Shown here: one piece after another, positions 8,483-15,031 of the stretch | How positions within the stretch are numbered: position 1 is the stretch's first letter | How the letters are laid out: each line of letters begins with the position of its first letter | Assembly (NCBI GenBank): GCA_023433705.1 | Contig: JAEYUC010000080.1 | Span: 1-40,104 of the forward strand | From: Pseudomonadota bacterium | GTDB lineage: Bacteria > Pseudomonadota > Gammaproteobacteria > Steroidobacterales > Steroidobacteraceae | Length of the DNA: 40,104 nt | Direction of reading: 5' to 3' | Made by a program: the position numbers and the translations under genes | The notes under the pieces: model-generated | Seen by the model: only the letters and a program-made list of their open reading frames with translations | Databases searched by the model: none | What the model was told of the DNA's origin: nothing

Positions 8483-9199
8483 TCAGCGGACCAGCGCGAA
8501 TCTCCGGACGGCCTCCGATGAGGCCAGGTGAAATCCGACCAGATTGAGACTTTCTTTCACGCCATGGGCGTGCTCTCGCAGTAACGCCTCGACGCGTCCG
8601 GTCTGGCCGGACTCCAACGCACCCACGATGGCGTGGTGCTGTCGATGCGCGTAGTGAAGATGGTCGTACATGCGATCGAGTTGGGTGCCGTCGAAAGCCA
8701 GGGCCTGTGGCCCCGCGAACGGCACGTGATTGTTCCGTTCGAGAGCGGCGACGAGTATTGCGCTGTCCGCCGCTTCCAGGATGAGGCGATGGAAGCGCGC
8801 GTTCATCTCGGCGTAGTCGGCGCCGTCGTCCTTTTCGATGCGCCGCTTGGCGAGCAGAAGATCGCCGTCTTCGAGACAGCGACGCAGATCGCGCGACAGC
8901 GCCTTGCTTATCCCGCGTTCCGCGATGCGCCGTCCCGCGAGCGCCTCGAGCGCGCCACGCACGTCGATGGCATCCGAGATCTCGGCCGGCGTGAACGCCC
9001 GCACCACGTAGCCGCGGGTTTCGTTCATGACCAGTAGGCCTTCCTGCGCGAGCAGCGGCAGCGCCTGGCGCACCGGGGTGCGCGAGACTCCCAACATGTC
9101 CGCGAGAGGCGCCTCGGCCACGCGTTGTCCGGGCGCGAGCCGGCCGTTCAGGATCATCTCCCGCAGCCGAACTACTGCCCCCGCCAGTTGCGTGCTCAT
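8483..9199 (-). CDS. GntR-family transcriptional regulator (FCD/FadR subfamily)
   Basis: A 238-residue DNA-binding regulator. Residues about 8-70 form the winged helix (LADMLGVSRTPVRQAL is the recognition region, then GLLVMNETRGYVVR as the wing). Residues about 85-215 form the all-helical FCD ligand domain, with the expected metal-binding-type positions in NARFHRLIL and HHAIVGAL. FCD regulators usually repress a nearby uptake or catabolic operon and release DNA on binding an organic acid. Directly upstream of the TonB receptor 1 gene, which is its obvious target. Inverted repeats at 9221-9249 in front of the gene may be its own operator. The ribosome site at the ATG is weak. Confidence 0.9.
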   Translation of the reverse strand: MSTQLAGAVVRLREMILNGRLAPGQRVAEAPLADMLGVSRTPVRQALPLLAQEGLLVMNETRGYVVRAFTPAEISDAIDVRGALEALAGRRIAERGISKALSRDLRRCLEDGDLLLAKRRIEKDDGADYAEMNARFHRLILEAADSAILVAALERNNHVPFAGPQALAFDGTQLDRMYDHLHYAHRQHHAIVGALESGQTGRVEALLREHAHGVKESLNLVGFHLASSEAVRRFALVR

Positions 9200-9220
9200 G
9201 CCGCGGATGGTGGTGCGGCT

Positions 9221-9249
9221 GGATCCCGTGTGTCTCGACGGGATCCCGT
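9221..9249. promoter_or_regulatory. Candidate GntR operator with nested palindromes
   Basis: GGATCCCGT and its exact complement ACGGGATCC flank an 8-base spacer (9221-9246). The second arm also starts a perfect 12-bp palindrome, ACGGGATCCCGT (9238-9249). The element starts 22 bases before the GntR start codon, a typical place for autoregulation. Binding by this GntR protein is inferred. Confidence 0.45.
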
Positions 9250-9279
9250 CCCGTTCTCGACTATGCGCGCAATGATCCT

Positions 9280-9368
9280 GGTCGGTGCCGGGTGAGAAAT
9301 CGCGGAGTTAGCGAGACAGGCCGCCCAAACTACGCACTAACTCCCCGATTTCTCACCCGGCACCGACC
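9280..9368. repeat. Long intergenic inverted repeat (32-bp arms)
   Basis: The arms at 9280-9311 and 9337-9368 are complementary over 32 bp with a single mismatch (C at 9303), around a 25-base loop. It lies between the GntR gene and the end of the PQQ dehydrogenase gene. It has no clear U-tract, so it is more likely a dispersed palindromic (REP-like) element than a simple terminator. It shares GAAATCGGGGA with the second palindromic element at 18766. Confidence 0.85.
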
Positions 9369-9377
9369 CGCGGGCAT

Positions 9378-11558
9378 TCATTGTGGCGGTGGGGGCGTGC
9401 CGGTCGATTCGAGCGATCCGGGTGGCCGCTTTTCTTCGGCGGGCTCCTCGGCCTCGTCCGGTTCCGCGGCGGGCGCGGTGGCGGCCGCCGGGGCGACACC
9501 ATCGGGACGCGTCGCGAGCCGCGCGCGGTATCGGATGTAGTGCTGCAGGGCCTCGAGCTCGCGATCGGTGAGCTCGGCGAACTTCGGCATGCCCCGCTCT
9601 TCGATGCCGGTCCTGACGACGGTCCTGAAGCGGGTGTTGTCGAGCACGAGCAGCGAGGCGCGCAGGTCGGGCGCGGTTCCACCCGCGACCGCGCCCGGCC
9701 CGTGACAAAGCTGGCAGCGCGTCCATTGCTGGATGCCTTCCTGCGCGAGCGCGGGATCGACGTTGACCTCGGGTCCGTCGAGCGGCTGCGCGAACGTCGG
9801 CGGCGGCGTCGGCGGTAGATTGGCCGCGCCGTCCAGCACGAACGCGAGCAGGCGGCGCGGATGCAGGCGCGAGTCCCAGCCGAAGCGCGCGGCCATCGAG
9901 CCGAACCCGCCGGCCGCGCCGTGCAGCGGACCGGTCAGGATCGCGACGTATTGCGTCTTGCCGACCGCGAACGTGATCGGCGTACCGAGCGCGGCCGTGG
10001 CCGCGTAGAACGACCAGAGCTTGCGCCCACCCTCGGCGTCATAAGCATTGATATAGCCGTCGGCCTGCCCCTGGAACACGAGGTCGCCCGCCGTCGCGAG
10101 CGTGCCGCCATTGTGCGGACCCGGCGTCGGCTGCCGCCACACCGCGCGCTGCTTCCCGGGATCCCATGCGACGAGAAAACTCTTGCCACCGTCCGCGGGC
10201 GGGTCGCCGTCGGCGGTGGGAAAGCCCGTGTACTGGATCGAGGCCGGCAAGGGATTCCATTTCTTCGGATCGACGTCACCGCCGAACGTCGCCTGCATCT
10301 CGATCGTCGGCACGTAGACGAGACCGGTCCGCGGACTGAACGACTGTGGATAGAGGTTGTGCACGCCCTGGAAACCCGGCCAAAGCGTCACCGGGCCGTT
10401 CTCGTAACGCGCGCCGGGCGCGACAATCGGCTTGCCCGTGGCGAGGTCGACGCGTTCGGCCCAGGCGATCTTGCCTAACTTCCCGGCCGAGACGAGTTTG
10501 CCGTCGGCGCGATCGATGACGTAGAAGAATCCGTTCTTCGGCGCGTGCAGCAGCACCTTGCGCGGACTCCCGCCGATGTTCAGCGTCGCAAGCGTCATGT
10601 CCATCGCGGAGTCGTAGCCCCACGAATCGCCCGGGGTCGTCTGGTAGTGCCAGACGTATTCGCCCGTGTCGGCGTCGAGCGCGACCACCGAACACAGGAA
10701 CAGGTTGTCGCCGCCGCCGGGGCTGCGAATCTTCCAGTTCCAGGGACCGCCATTGCCGATGCCCAGATAGATGCGATTGAACTCGGGGTCGTAAGTCATC
10801 GCATTCCACACGGTGCCGCCGCCACCGTGCTTCCACCATTCTCCTGTCCACGTCTTCGCGGCCATCTCCATGGCCTCGTTCTCGAAGCCTTTCGACGGAT
10901 CGCCCGGCACGGTCCACCAACGCCAGACCTGTTTGCCCGTGGCCGTGTCGTACGCGGTGACGTAGCCGCGCACCGCTCCGAAGTCGCCGCCGCCGAAGCC
11001 GATGATCACCTTGTCGTTGAACACGCGCGGCGGGCCGGAGATGAACGATCCGTCGTTGGCATCGATCGTCTGCACCGTCCAGACCGGCTTGCCGGTTTTC
11101 GCGTCGATCGCGATCAGGCGGCCGTCATGCGTGCCGACGAACAGGCGCCCCTTCCAGAAGGCCAGTCCGCGAACTCCCCAGCCGGTGCGCAGCTTGGCGC
11201 CCGCGGCTTTGGCGACCTCGGGGTCGTAGCGCCACAGGAGTTTTCCCGTCTTCGCATCGACTGCGTGCACGAAGCTGTAGCCTGACGCCACGTAGATGAC
11301 GCCATCCACCGCGAGCGGCGTGGACAGGTTGTTCGTGACGTCGAGATCGAGCGTCCAGGCGAGCCTCAGGCGCGGCACGGTCTCGCGGTTGATCTGCGTG
11401 AGCGGGCTGTAGTGAGACTCGCTGAACGTGCGGCCGTATGCCGGCCAGTTGCGACCATCCTTCTCGTTGTCGAGCGCCGCGTTGTCGATGGGCGTCGCGG
11501 CGAAGACGTTCGCCGCGATCAGCAAGCCGGCACAGACTCCCGGAGCGCGTATCGTCAT
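9378..11558 (-). CDS. PQQ- and haem c-dependent alcohol dehydrogenase (quinohaemoprotein type)
   Basis: A 726-residue periplasmic dehydrogenase. A signal peptide (cleavage near NVFA-ATP) precedes an eight-bladed quinoprotein propeller with repeated W motifs (TGKLLW, TGKPVW, TGKQVW, GGRKLW). A C-terminal cytochrome c domain follows, with haem motif CQLCH at 615-619 and Met ligand candidate M657 in GMPKF. The GGGGTVWNAMTYDPE stretch (about 245-259) carries the Ca/PQQ-binding Asn. Two oddities: the vicinal Cys-Cys normally just before the RG at about 130 is missing (KLRTGWGVRG), and the usual WDYD reads WGYD, leaving D316 as the candidate base. It oxidises an alcohol or aldehyde and passes electrons to the respiratory chain. 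The ATG at 11558 has GAGGGG upstream. The tail after residue 680 is low-complexity Pro/Ala/Glu. Confidence 0.9.
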   Translation of the reverse strand: MTIRAPGVCAGLLIAANVFAATPIDNAALDNEKDGRNWPAYGRTFSESHYSPLTQINRETVPRLRLAWTLDLDVTNNLSTPLAVDGVIYVASGYSFVHAVDAKTGKLLWRYDPEVAKAAGAKLRTGWGVRGLAFWKGRLFVGTHDGRLIAIDAKTGKPVWTVQTIDANDGSFISGPPRVFNDKVIIGFGGGDFGAVRGYVTAYDTATGKQVWRWWTVPGDPSKGFENEAMEMAAKTWTGEWWKHGGGGTVWNAMTYDPEFNRIYLGIGNGGPWNWKIRSPGGGDNLFLCSVVALDADTGEYVWHYQTTPGDSWGYDSAMDMTLATLNIGGSPRKVLLHAPKNGFFYVIDRADGKLVSAGKLGKIAWAERVDLATGKPIVAPGARYENGPVTLWPGFQGVHNLYPQSFSPRTGLVYVPTIEMQATFGGDVDPKKWNPLPASIQYTGFPTADGDPPADGGKSFLVAWDPGKQRAVWRQPTPGPHNGGTLATAGDLVFQGQADGYINAYDAEGGRKLWSFYAATAALGTPITFAVGKTQYVAILTGPLHGAAGGFGSMAARFGWDSRLHPRRLLAFVLDGAANLPPTPPPTFAQPLDGPEVNVDPALAQEGIQQWTRCQLCHGPGAVAGGTAPDLRASLLVLDNTRFRTVVRTGIEERGMPKFAELTDRELEALQHYIRYRARLATRPDGVAPAAATAPAAEPDEAEEPAEEKRPPGSLESTGTPPPPQ

Positions 11559-11602
11559 CCCCTCATACCCGCCGTGAAAGCCCGGGCCTGAACGCTCCCG
11601 CG

Positions 11603-13183
11603 TTACTGCCCGACCGCGAACAAAACGCCCGCGTTGATCGAATAGATAGTCCCGTCCGCGCCGATCGCGGTCGGCGTATACGACTGTCCGAGCCCGTTGT
11701 TGAAGCGGATGCGCTGCGACAGCGTGTTTGTCGAGAGATCCCAGCGGTACAGGTAACCGTCCTCGTTGTTGACCAGCATCGAGCGCGTCGCCGGATCGAA
11801 AGCCGCCGTGTTGACGCACCACTCCCGTACGCCGCCCGCATAGTTGGCGTCGGGGGTGGGTCCGAGGATGGTCATCACCTCCGCCATCACCTGGCGGCCG
11901 GAGATCGGGTCGGGAAGCTCGGCGAACGGATCCAGGATCGCCATGCGGTTCTGGCCGTTGCCGGTGCCCGAGCCGCCGTAGTTGTTGTACTTCGTCGCCA
12001 GTAGATAGGTCGAGGTGCCGGTATAGGACGGCACGGCAGTGGCCGGCACGATGGTCGGCGTGTTGTCCCAGCCGAACGAACCCGGGATCTTCGTCTGCGT
12101 GAGCGTCGAATTGAAATGCAGCAGCCAGCCGCGGTTGTTGTGCGACGGCAGGGTTGCCTCGAGCACGCCGAAGTACACGTCGCCGTCGGGACCGACCACC
12201 GGCGACGAGGTAGCGTTCGCCGAGATCAGCGCCTGAGTACCGAGGTTCGGATCCACGAGCGATACACGTCCCGTTCGCGCGAGCGTCGCGCTGTCGAGCG
12301 CGAGCAGATAGCCCCGCCCCGCGGAATTGCTCACGGCCACGTACAGCGTCCCGCCGTCGTTCGACAACGCCGGCGCGCTGTTCATCGCGACCCGATCCAT
12401 GGCGGGATCATTCGCAAGCGTGCCGACGGGCTGCCAGGTGCCGCTGCCATTGGCCGAGACACGCGCCACACCGCTGGTCAGGCCCGCGGAGTTCGCGGCC
12501 GTCACGAAGAAGCCGAACCATGCATTGCCGTCCGCGTCCACCGTGATCGGCGTGCTGATCCTCACGGTGTTGTTCAACTCCGCCTGTGCGCCCGCGTAAA
12601 CGTTCGCGCCGTAGAACACGACGGTTTGAAGCGAGCCGTTCGCCGAGTCGACATTGTCGCGATAGAACAGCTTGCCGCCGGCCCCCGGCGCGTACATCCG
12701 CCCGGTCGGGGTCAGGGTCAGGTTGTAGCTCGGAAACCAGTTGTGCGGAGGCACGATGTAATCGCTCTCGGCGCTCCAGATCAGCCCGCCGTTCACGCCA
12801 CTGCGCGCCTCGATGCGAAACGCGCCCTGCGTCGTGGTCTTCACCGGCACGAGCACCGTGTTGTTCGACGAAATGATCGGCGAACCATAGTGAGTGAGCA
12901 GGTACTGCCCGTTGACGAGCGTCTGCTGAAGATCGACCGAGGTCTGCCAGATGATGCGATTGAGCGGCGGCGTCGCGATGGCGCTCACGGCCGTGTGCTG
13001 CGCGTCGCGGCTGAACTGTGGCCATGCCGGCCCGCTGACCGGCGGTCCGGGTTGCGGACCGGGCGAAGGACCCGGAGGCGGAGGGTTGAACGAGCCGCCG
13101 TCACCTCCCCCGCACGCAATCAATGTCGTCAGCAGCATGGCGCCGAGCAGCAGGCGCGCCCGGCCAAAGTTGGTCTGGTTCAT
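11603..13183 (-). CDS. Secreted PQQ-like beta-propeller lipoprotein
   Basis: A 526-residue protein with a lipoprotein signal peptide (lipobox LIAC, Cys about residue 24), then a Gly-rich and Pro-rich flexible linker (about 25-50). The rest is a beta-propeller with repeated short blades (SPIISSNNTVLVPV, TPITVDADGNAWFG, SSPVVGPDGDVYFG, TAIGADGTIYSI). It resembles the PQQ-binding-like/BamB-type propeller fold but lacks a haem motif, and I see no catalytic signature. It is upstream of the PQQ dehydrogenase gene on the same strand with 44 bp between them, so it could be a periplasmic partner or scaffold for that enzyme; this is inference. A different role in surface binding is equally open. Confidence 0.75.
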   Translation of the reverse strand: MNQTNFGRARLLLGAMLLTTLIACGGGDGGSFNPPPPGPSPGPQPGPPVSGPAWPQFSRDAQHTAVSAIATPPLNRIIWQTSVDLQQTLVNGQYLLTHYGSPIISSNNTVLVPVKTTTQGAFRIEARSGVNGGLIWSAESDYIVPPHNWFPSYNLTLTPTGRMYAPGAGGKLFYRDNVDSANGSLQTVVFYGANVYAGAQAELNNTVRISTPITVDADGNAWFGFFVTAANSAGLTSGVARVSANGSGTWQPVGTLANDPAMDRVAMNSAPALSNDGGTLYVAVSNSAGRGYLLALDSATLARTGRVSLVDPNLGTQALISANATSSPVVGPDGDVYFGVLEATLPSHNNRGWLLHFNSTLTQTKIPGSFGWDNTPTIVPATAVPSYTGTSTYLLATKYNNYGGSGTGNGQNRMAILDPFAELPDPISGRQVMAEVMTILGPTPDANYAGGVREWCVNTAAFDPATRSMLVNNEDGYLYRWDLSTNTLSQRIRFNNGLGQSYTPTAIGADGTIYSINAGVLFAVGQ

Positions 13184-13315
13184 TGGCCGCGATAGTGGCC
13201 AGCGCGACTTCGCCGCGCAAGTCCGATGCGATCGACAGTCGCGTTACGGCGACGAGCTACCACGCCGGAGTTTTCCGTCTTCTTTGTCGGGAGACCCATC
13301 ATCGAAGGAATTTGT

Positions 13316-14068
13316 ATGAAAACTGTAACGCAACGACTCTGTGCGGCGTGGGCCGCGGTGCTGATCGCCGGCGCGGCGCAAGCACTGACCATCACCATCG
13401 ATCCCGACGATCACACTGGAAATATGACCGACGTGCCGTTCGGGGCAAAGCTCTACAGCGTCCGCCCCAATGCCACGTATGACGACTTTTCGTTCGCCGG
13501 CGTCTACTCGATTGCGGGTGGAAACTGGTCACCGACGGGGACTCGGGTGTTCGGAACGTACTCGTTGTTGACGGGCACGTCGACTCACTGGGATGGAATG
13601 ATCCAGGCAGGTGCATGCCTGGCGGGAAATGGGTGCTCGAACTTCAAGGTCTTCGGCGTTTACTTCAACACTACCGCCAGCTCGGTGAAGATCCTCACGA
13701 CGATGCGCGGCGAAGCGTCGCAGGATCCGGTGGAACTCTGGGCGATGGACGTCGACGGCAACGTATTGCGCAAGTGCCGGCAGGTCGGCGGCGTGTTCGC
13801 GTTGCAAACCGGCGTATTGCCGCCGCCGAGGCTCGTGGGCGTGCCCACGCTCAACGGGCACGTACCCACCTGCGGCGAAGTGATCGAAGTGAAGAACTGC
13901 ACCGGGGGTCCCGGCTCGACCAATTGCGACTACGTCGTCGAGATGCGCATCACGCGATCTCAGCCGGATATCGGGTTCGTGTGGTTCGGTGGCCAGGTGG
14001 CTGGGAATTCCTACGCCCACGTCGACAGGCTCACATACAGCATTCCGTTCCCGATCCAGGGGCTGTAG
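13316..14068 (+). CDS. Secreted protein of unknown function
   Basis: A 250-residue protein I do not recognise. It has a clear Sec signal peptide (cleavage near GAAQA-LT) and a mature part rich in Gly, Thr and aromatic residues with beta-strand character, including six cysteines that could form disulfides (CLAGNGC, KC, TC, NC, NC). The ATG at 13316 is preceded by GAAGGA. Longer in-frame starts exist, but they would put the signal peptide inside the protein. It is transcribed divergently from the propeller lipoprotein and ends 6 bp before the convergent SDR gene. Envelope or extracellular location is the only firm inference. Confidence 0.7.
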   Translation: MKTVTQRLCAAWAAVLIAGAAQALTITIDPDDHTGNMTDVPFGAKLYSVRPNATYDDFSFAGVYSIAGGNWSPTGTRVFGTYSLLTGTSTHWDGMIQAGACLAGNGCSNFKVFGVYFNTTASSVKILTTMRGEASQDPVELWAMDVDGNVLRKCRQVGGVFALQTGVLPPPRLVGVPTLNGHVPTCGEVIEVKNCTGGPGSTNCDYVVEMRITRSQPDIGFVWFGGQVAGNSYAHVDRLTYSIPFPIQGL

Positions 14069-14074
14069 CGCGCC

Positions 14075-14956
14075 TCACTTGAAGATCGGATTCGACAACA
14101 GGAACCTGATCGCCTCGGCGCGAGGCTCGTTGATCGGCTCGTCCGGGAACGATGCGAGTATCTTCTCGCAGCGTTCCCGGGCGCCAGCCTTGAATTCCGG
14201 ATGCGTGAAGATGTAGAGGTCGTTGCGCTGGATGCCGCGCACCACGCGCTGGCCGCATTCCAGCGGGTCCATCCACAGATCGCTCGTCGGGCGCTGCGCG
14301 AGATTCTTCTCGAACTCCTCGAGCCCGGTGTCTTTCTTGTACTTCTCCGGGCGCAGCTTGCCGAGCTCGCGGATGTTCGACTGCACGGGGCCCGGGCAGA
14401 ACGCCGACACGCCGATGTTGGCGGGCGCGAGCTCGCCCGCGAGGCATTCGGAGAGCCCCACCATCGCGGACTTCGCCGTGATGTAGATGGAACAGTTCGG
14501 GATCGGGACGATCGCGGCCATCGACGAGGTATTCACGACGTGGCCGCCCTCGCCGTGCGCGCGGATGCGCGGCAGGATCGTGAGGAGGCCGTTGACGACG
14601 CCGCCGATCATCACGTCGAGGCCCCAGTCCCAGTCGTCGAATCGCGTCTTCTCGATCGTCCCTAACAATCCGAGGCCGGCGTTGTTGACGAGCACGTGGA
14701 TCTTGCCGAACGCGTTCTCCGCCTTGTCGGCGGCGCGCGCGTATGCCTTTCTATTGGTGACGTCGAGCTTGATCGTGCGCACCCGGCGGCCGAGCTTTTG
14801 CGCCACGAACCAGGCCTTCGCATCCTTCAAATGATCGTCGCGCACGTCGGCGATCACGACTTTCATGCCGGCTGCCACCATCGCCTTCGCGATGCCGAGA
14901 CCGATGCCGCTCGCGCCGCCAGTCACGAACGCAACTTTGCCTTCGACGTCCTGCAT
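14075..14956 (-). CDS. Short-chain dehydrogenase/reductase (LigD-like?)
   Basis: A 293-residue classical SDR using NAD(P). The cofactor loop TGGASGIG is at 12-19, NNAG at 91-94, and the catalytic set is S145, Y158 and K162 (SIYITAK). The D at 37 after the second strand (VIADVRD) favours NAD over NADP. The segment IEKTRFDDWDW and the C-terminal ELGKLRPEKY and NDLYIFTHPE resemble, from memory, the C-alpha dehydrogenases (LigD group) that oxidise the benzylic alcohol of lignin beta-aryl ethers. That would fit the aromatic setting but needs a real comparison. The start has GGGAGC upstream. A terminator at 14981-15006 separates it from the upstream TonB receptor gene. Confidence 0.85.
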   Translation of the reverse strand: MQDVEGKVAFVTGGASGIGLGIAKAMVAAGMKVVIADVRDDHLKDAKAWFVAQKLGRRVRTIKLDVTNRKAYARAADKAENAFGKIHVLVNNAGLGLLGTIEKTRFDDWDWGLDVMIGGVVNGLLTILPRIRAHGEGGHVVNTSSMAAIVPIPNCSIYITAKSAMVGLSECLAGELAPANIGVSAFCPGPVQSNIRELGKLRPEKYKKDTGLEEFEKNLAQRPTSDLWMDPLECGQRVVRGIQRNDLYIFTHPEFKAGARERCEKILASFPDEPINEPRAEAIRFLLSNPIFK

Positions 14957-14980
14957 GCTTCGCTCCCGCCGTAAAAACTT

Positions 14981-15006
14981 GGGCGCGGCTGTTTCCAGCC
15001 GCGCCC
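14981..15006 (-). terminator. Rho-independent terminator of the second TonB receptor gene
   Basis: GGGCGCGGCT and its exact complement (10-bp arms) enclose a 6-base loop. On the reverse strand it is followed by AAGTTTTTAC. It lies just after the receptor stop at 15032 and before the SDR gene, which would therefore rely on read-through or its own promoter. Confidence 0.8.
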
Positions 15007-15031
15007 CATTCTCGCCTCGTTGCCCTGGCCC

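Noticed and set aside
9280..9368. Insertion-sequence end or transposon remnant
   Set aside because: There is no transposase fragment or target-site duplication nearby; a palindromic repeat unit is the simpler reading.
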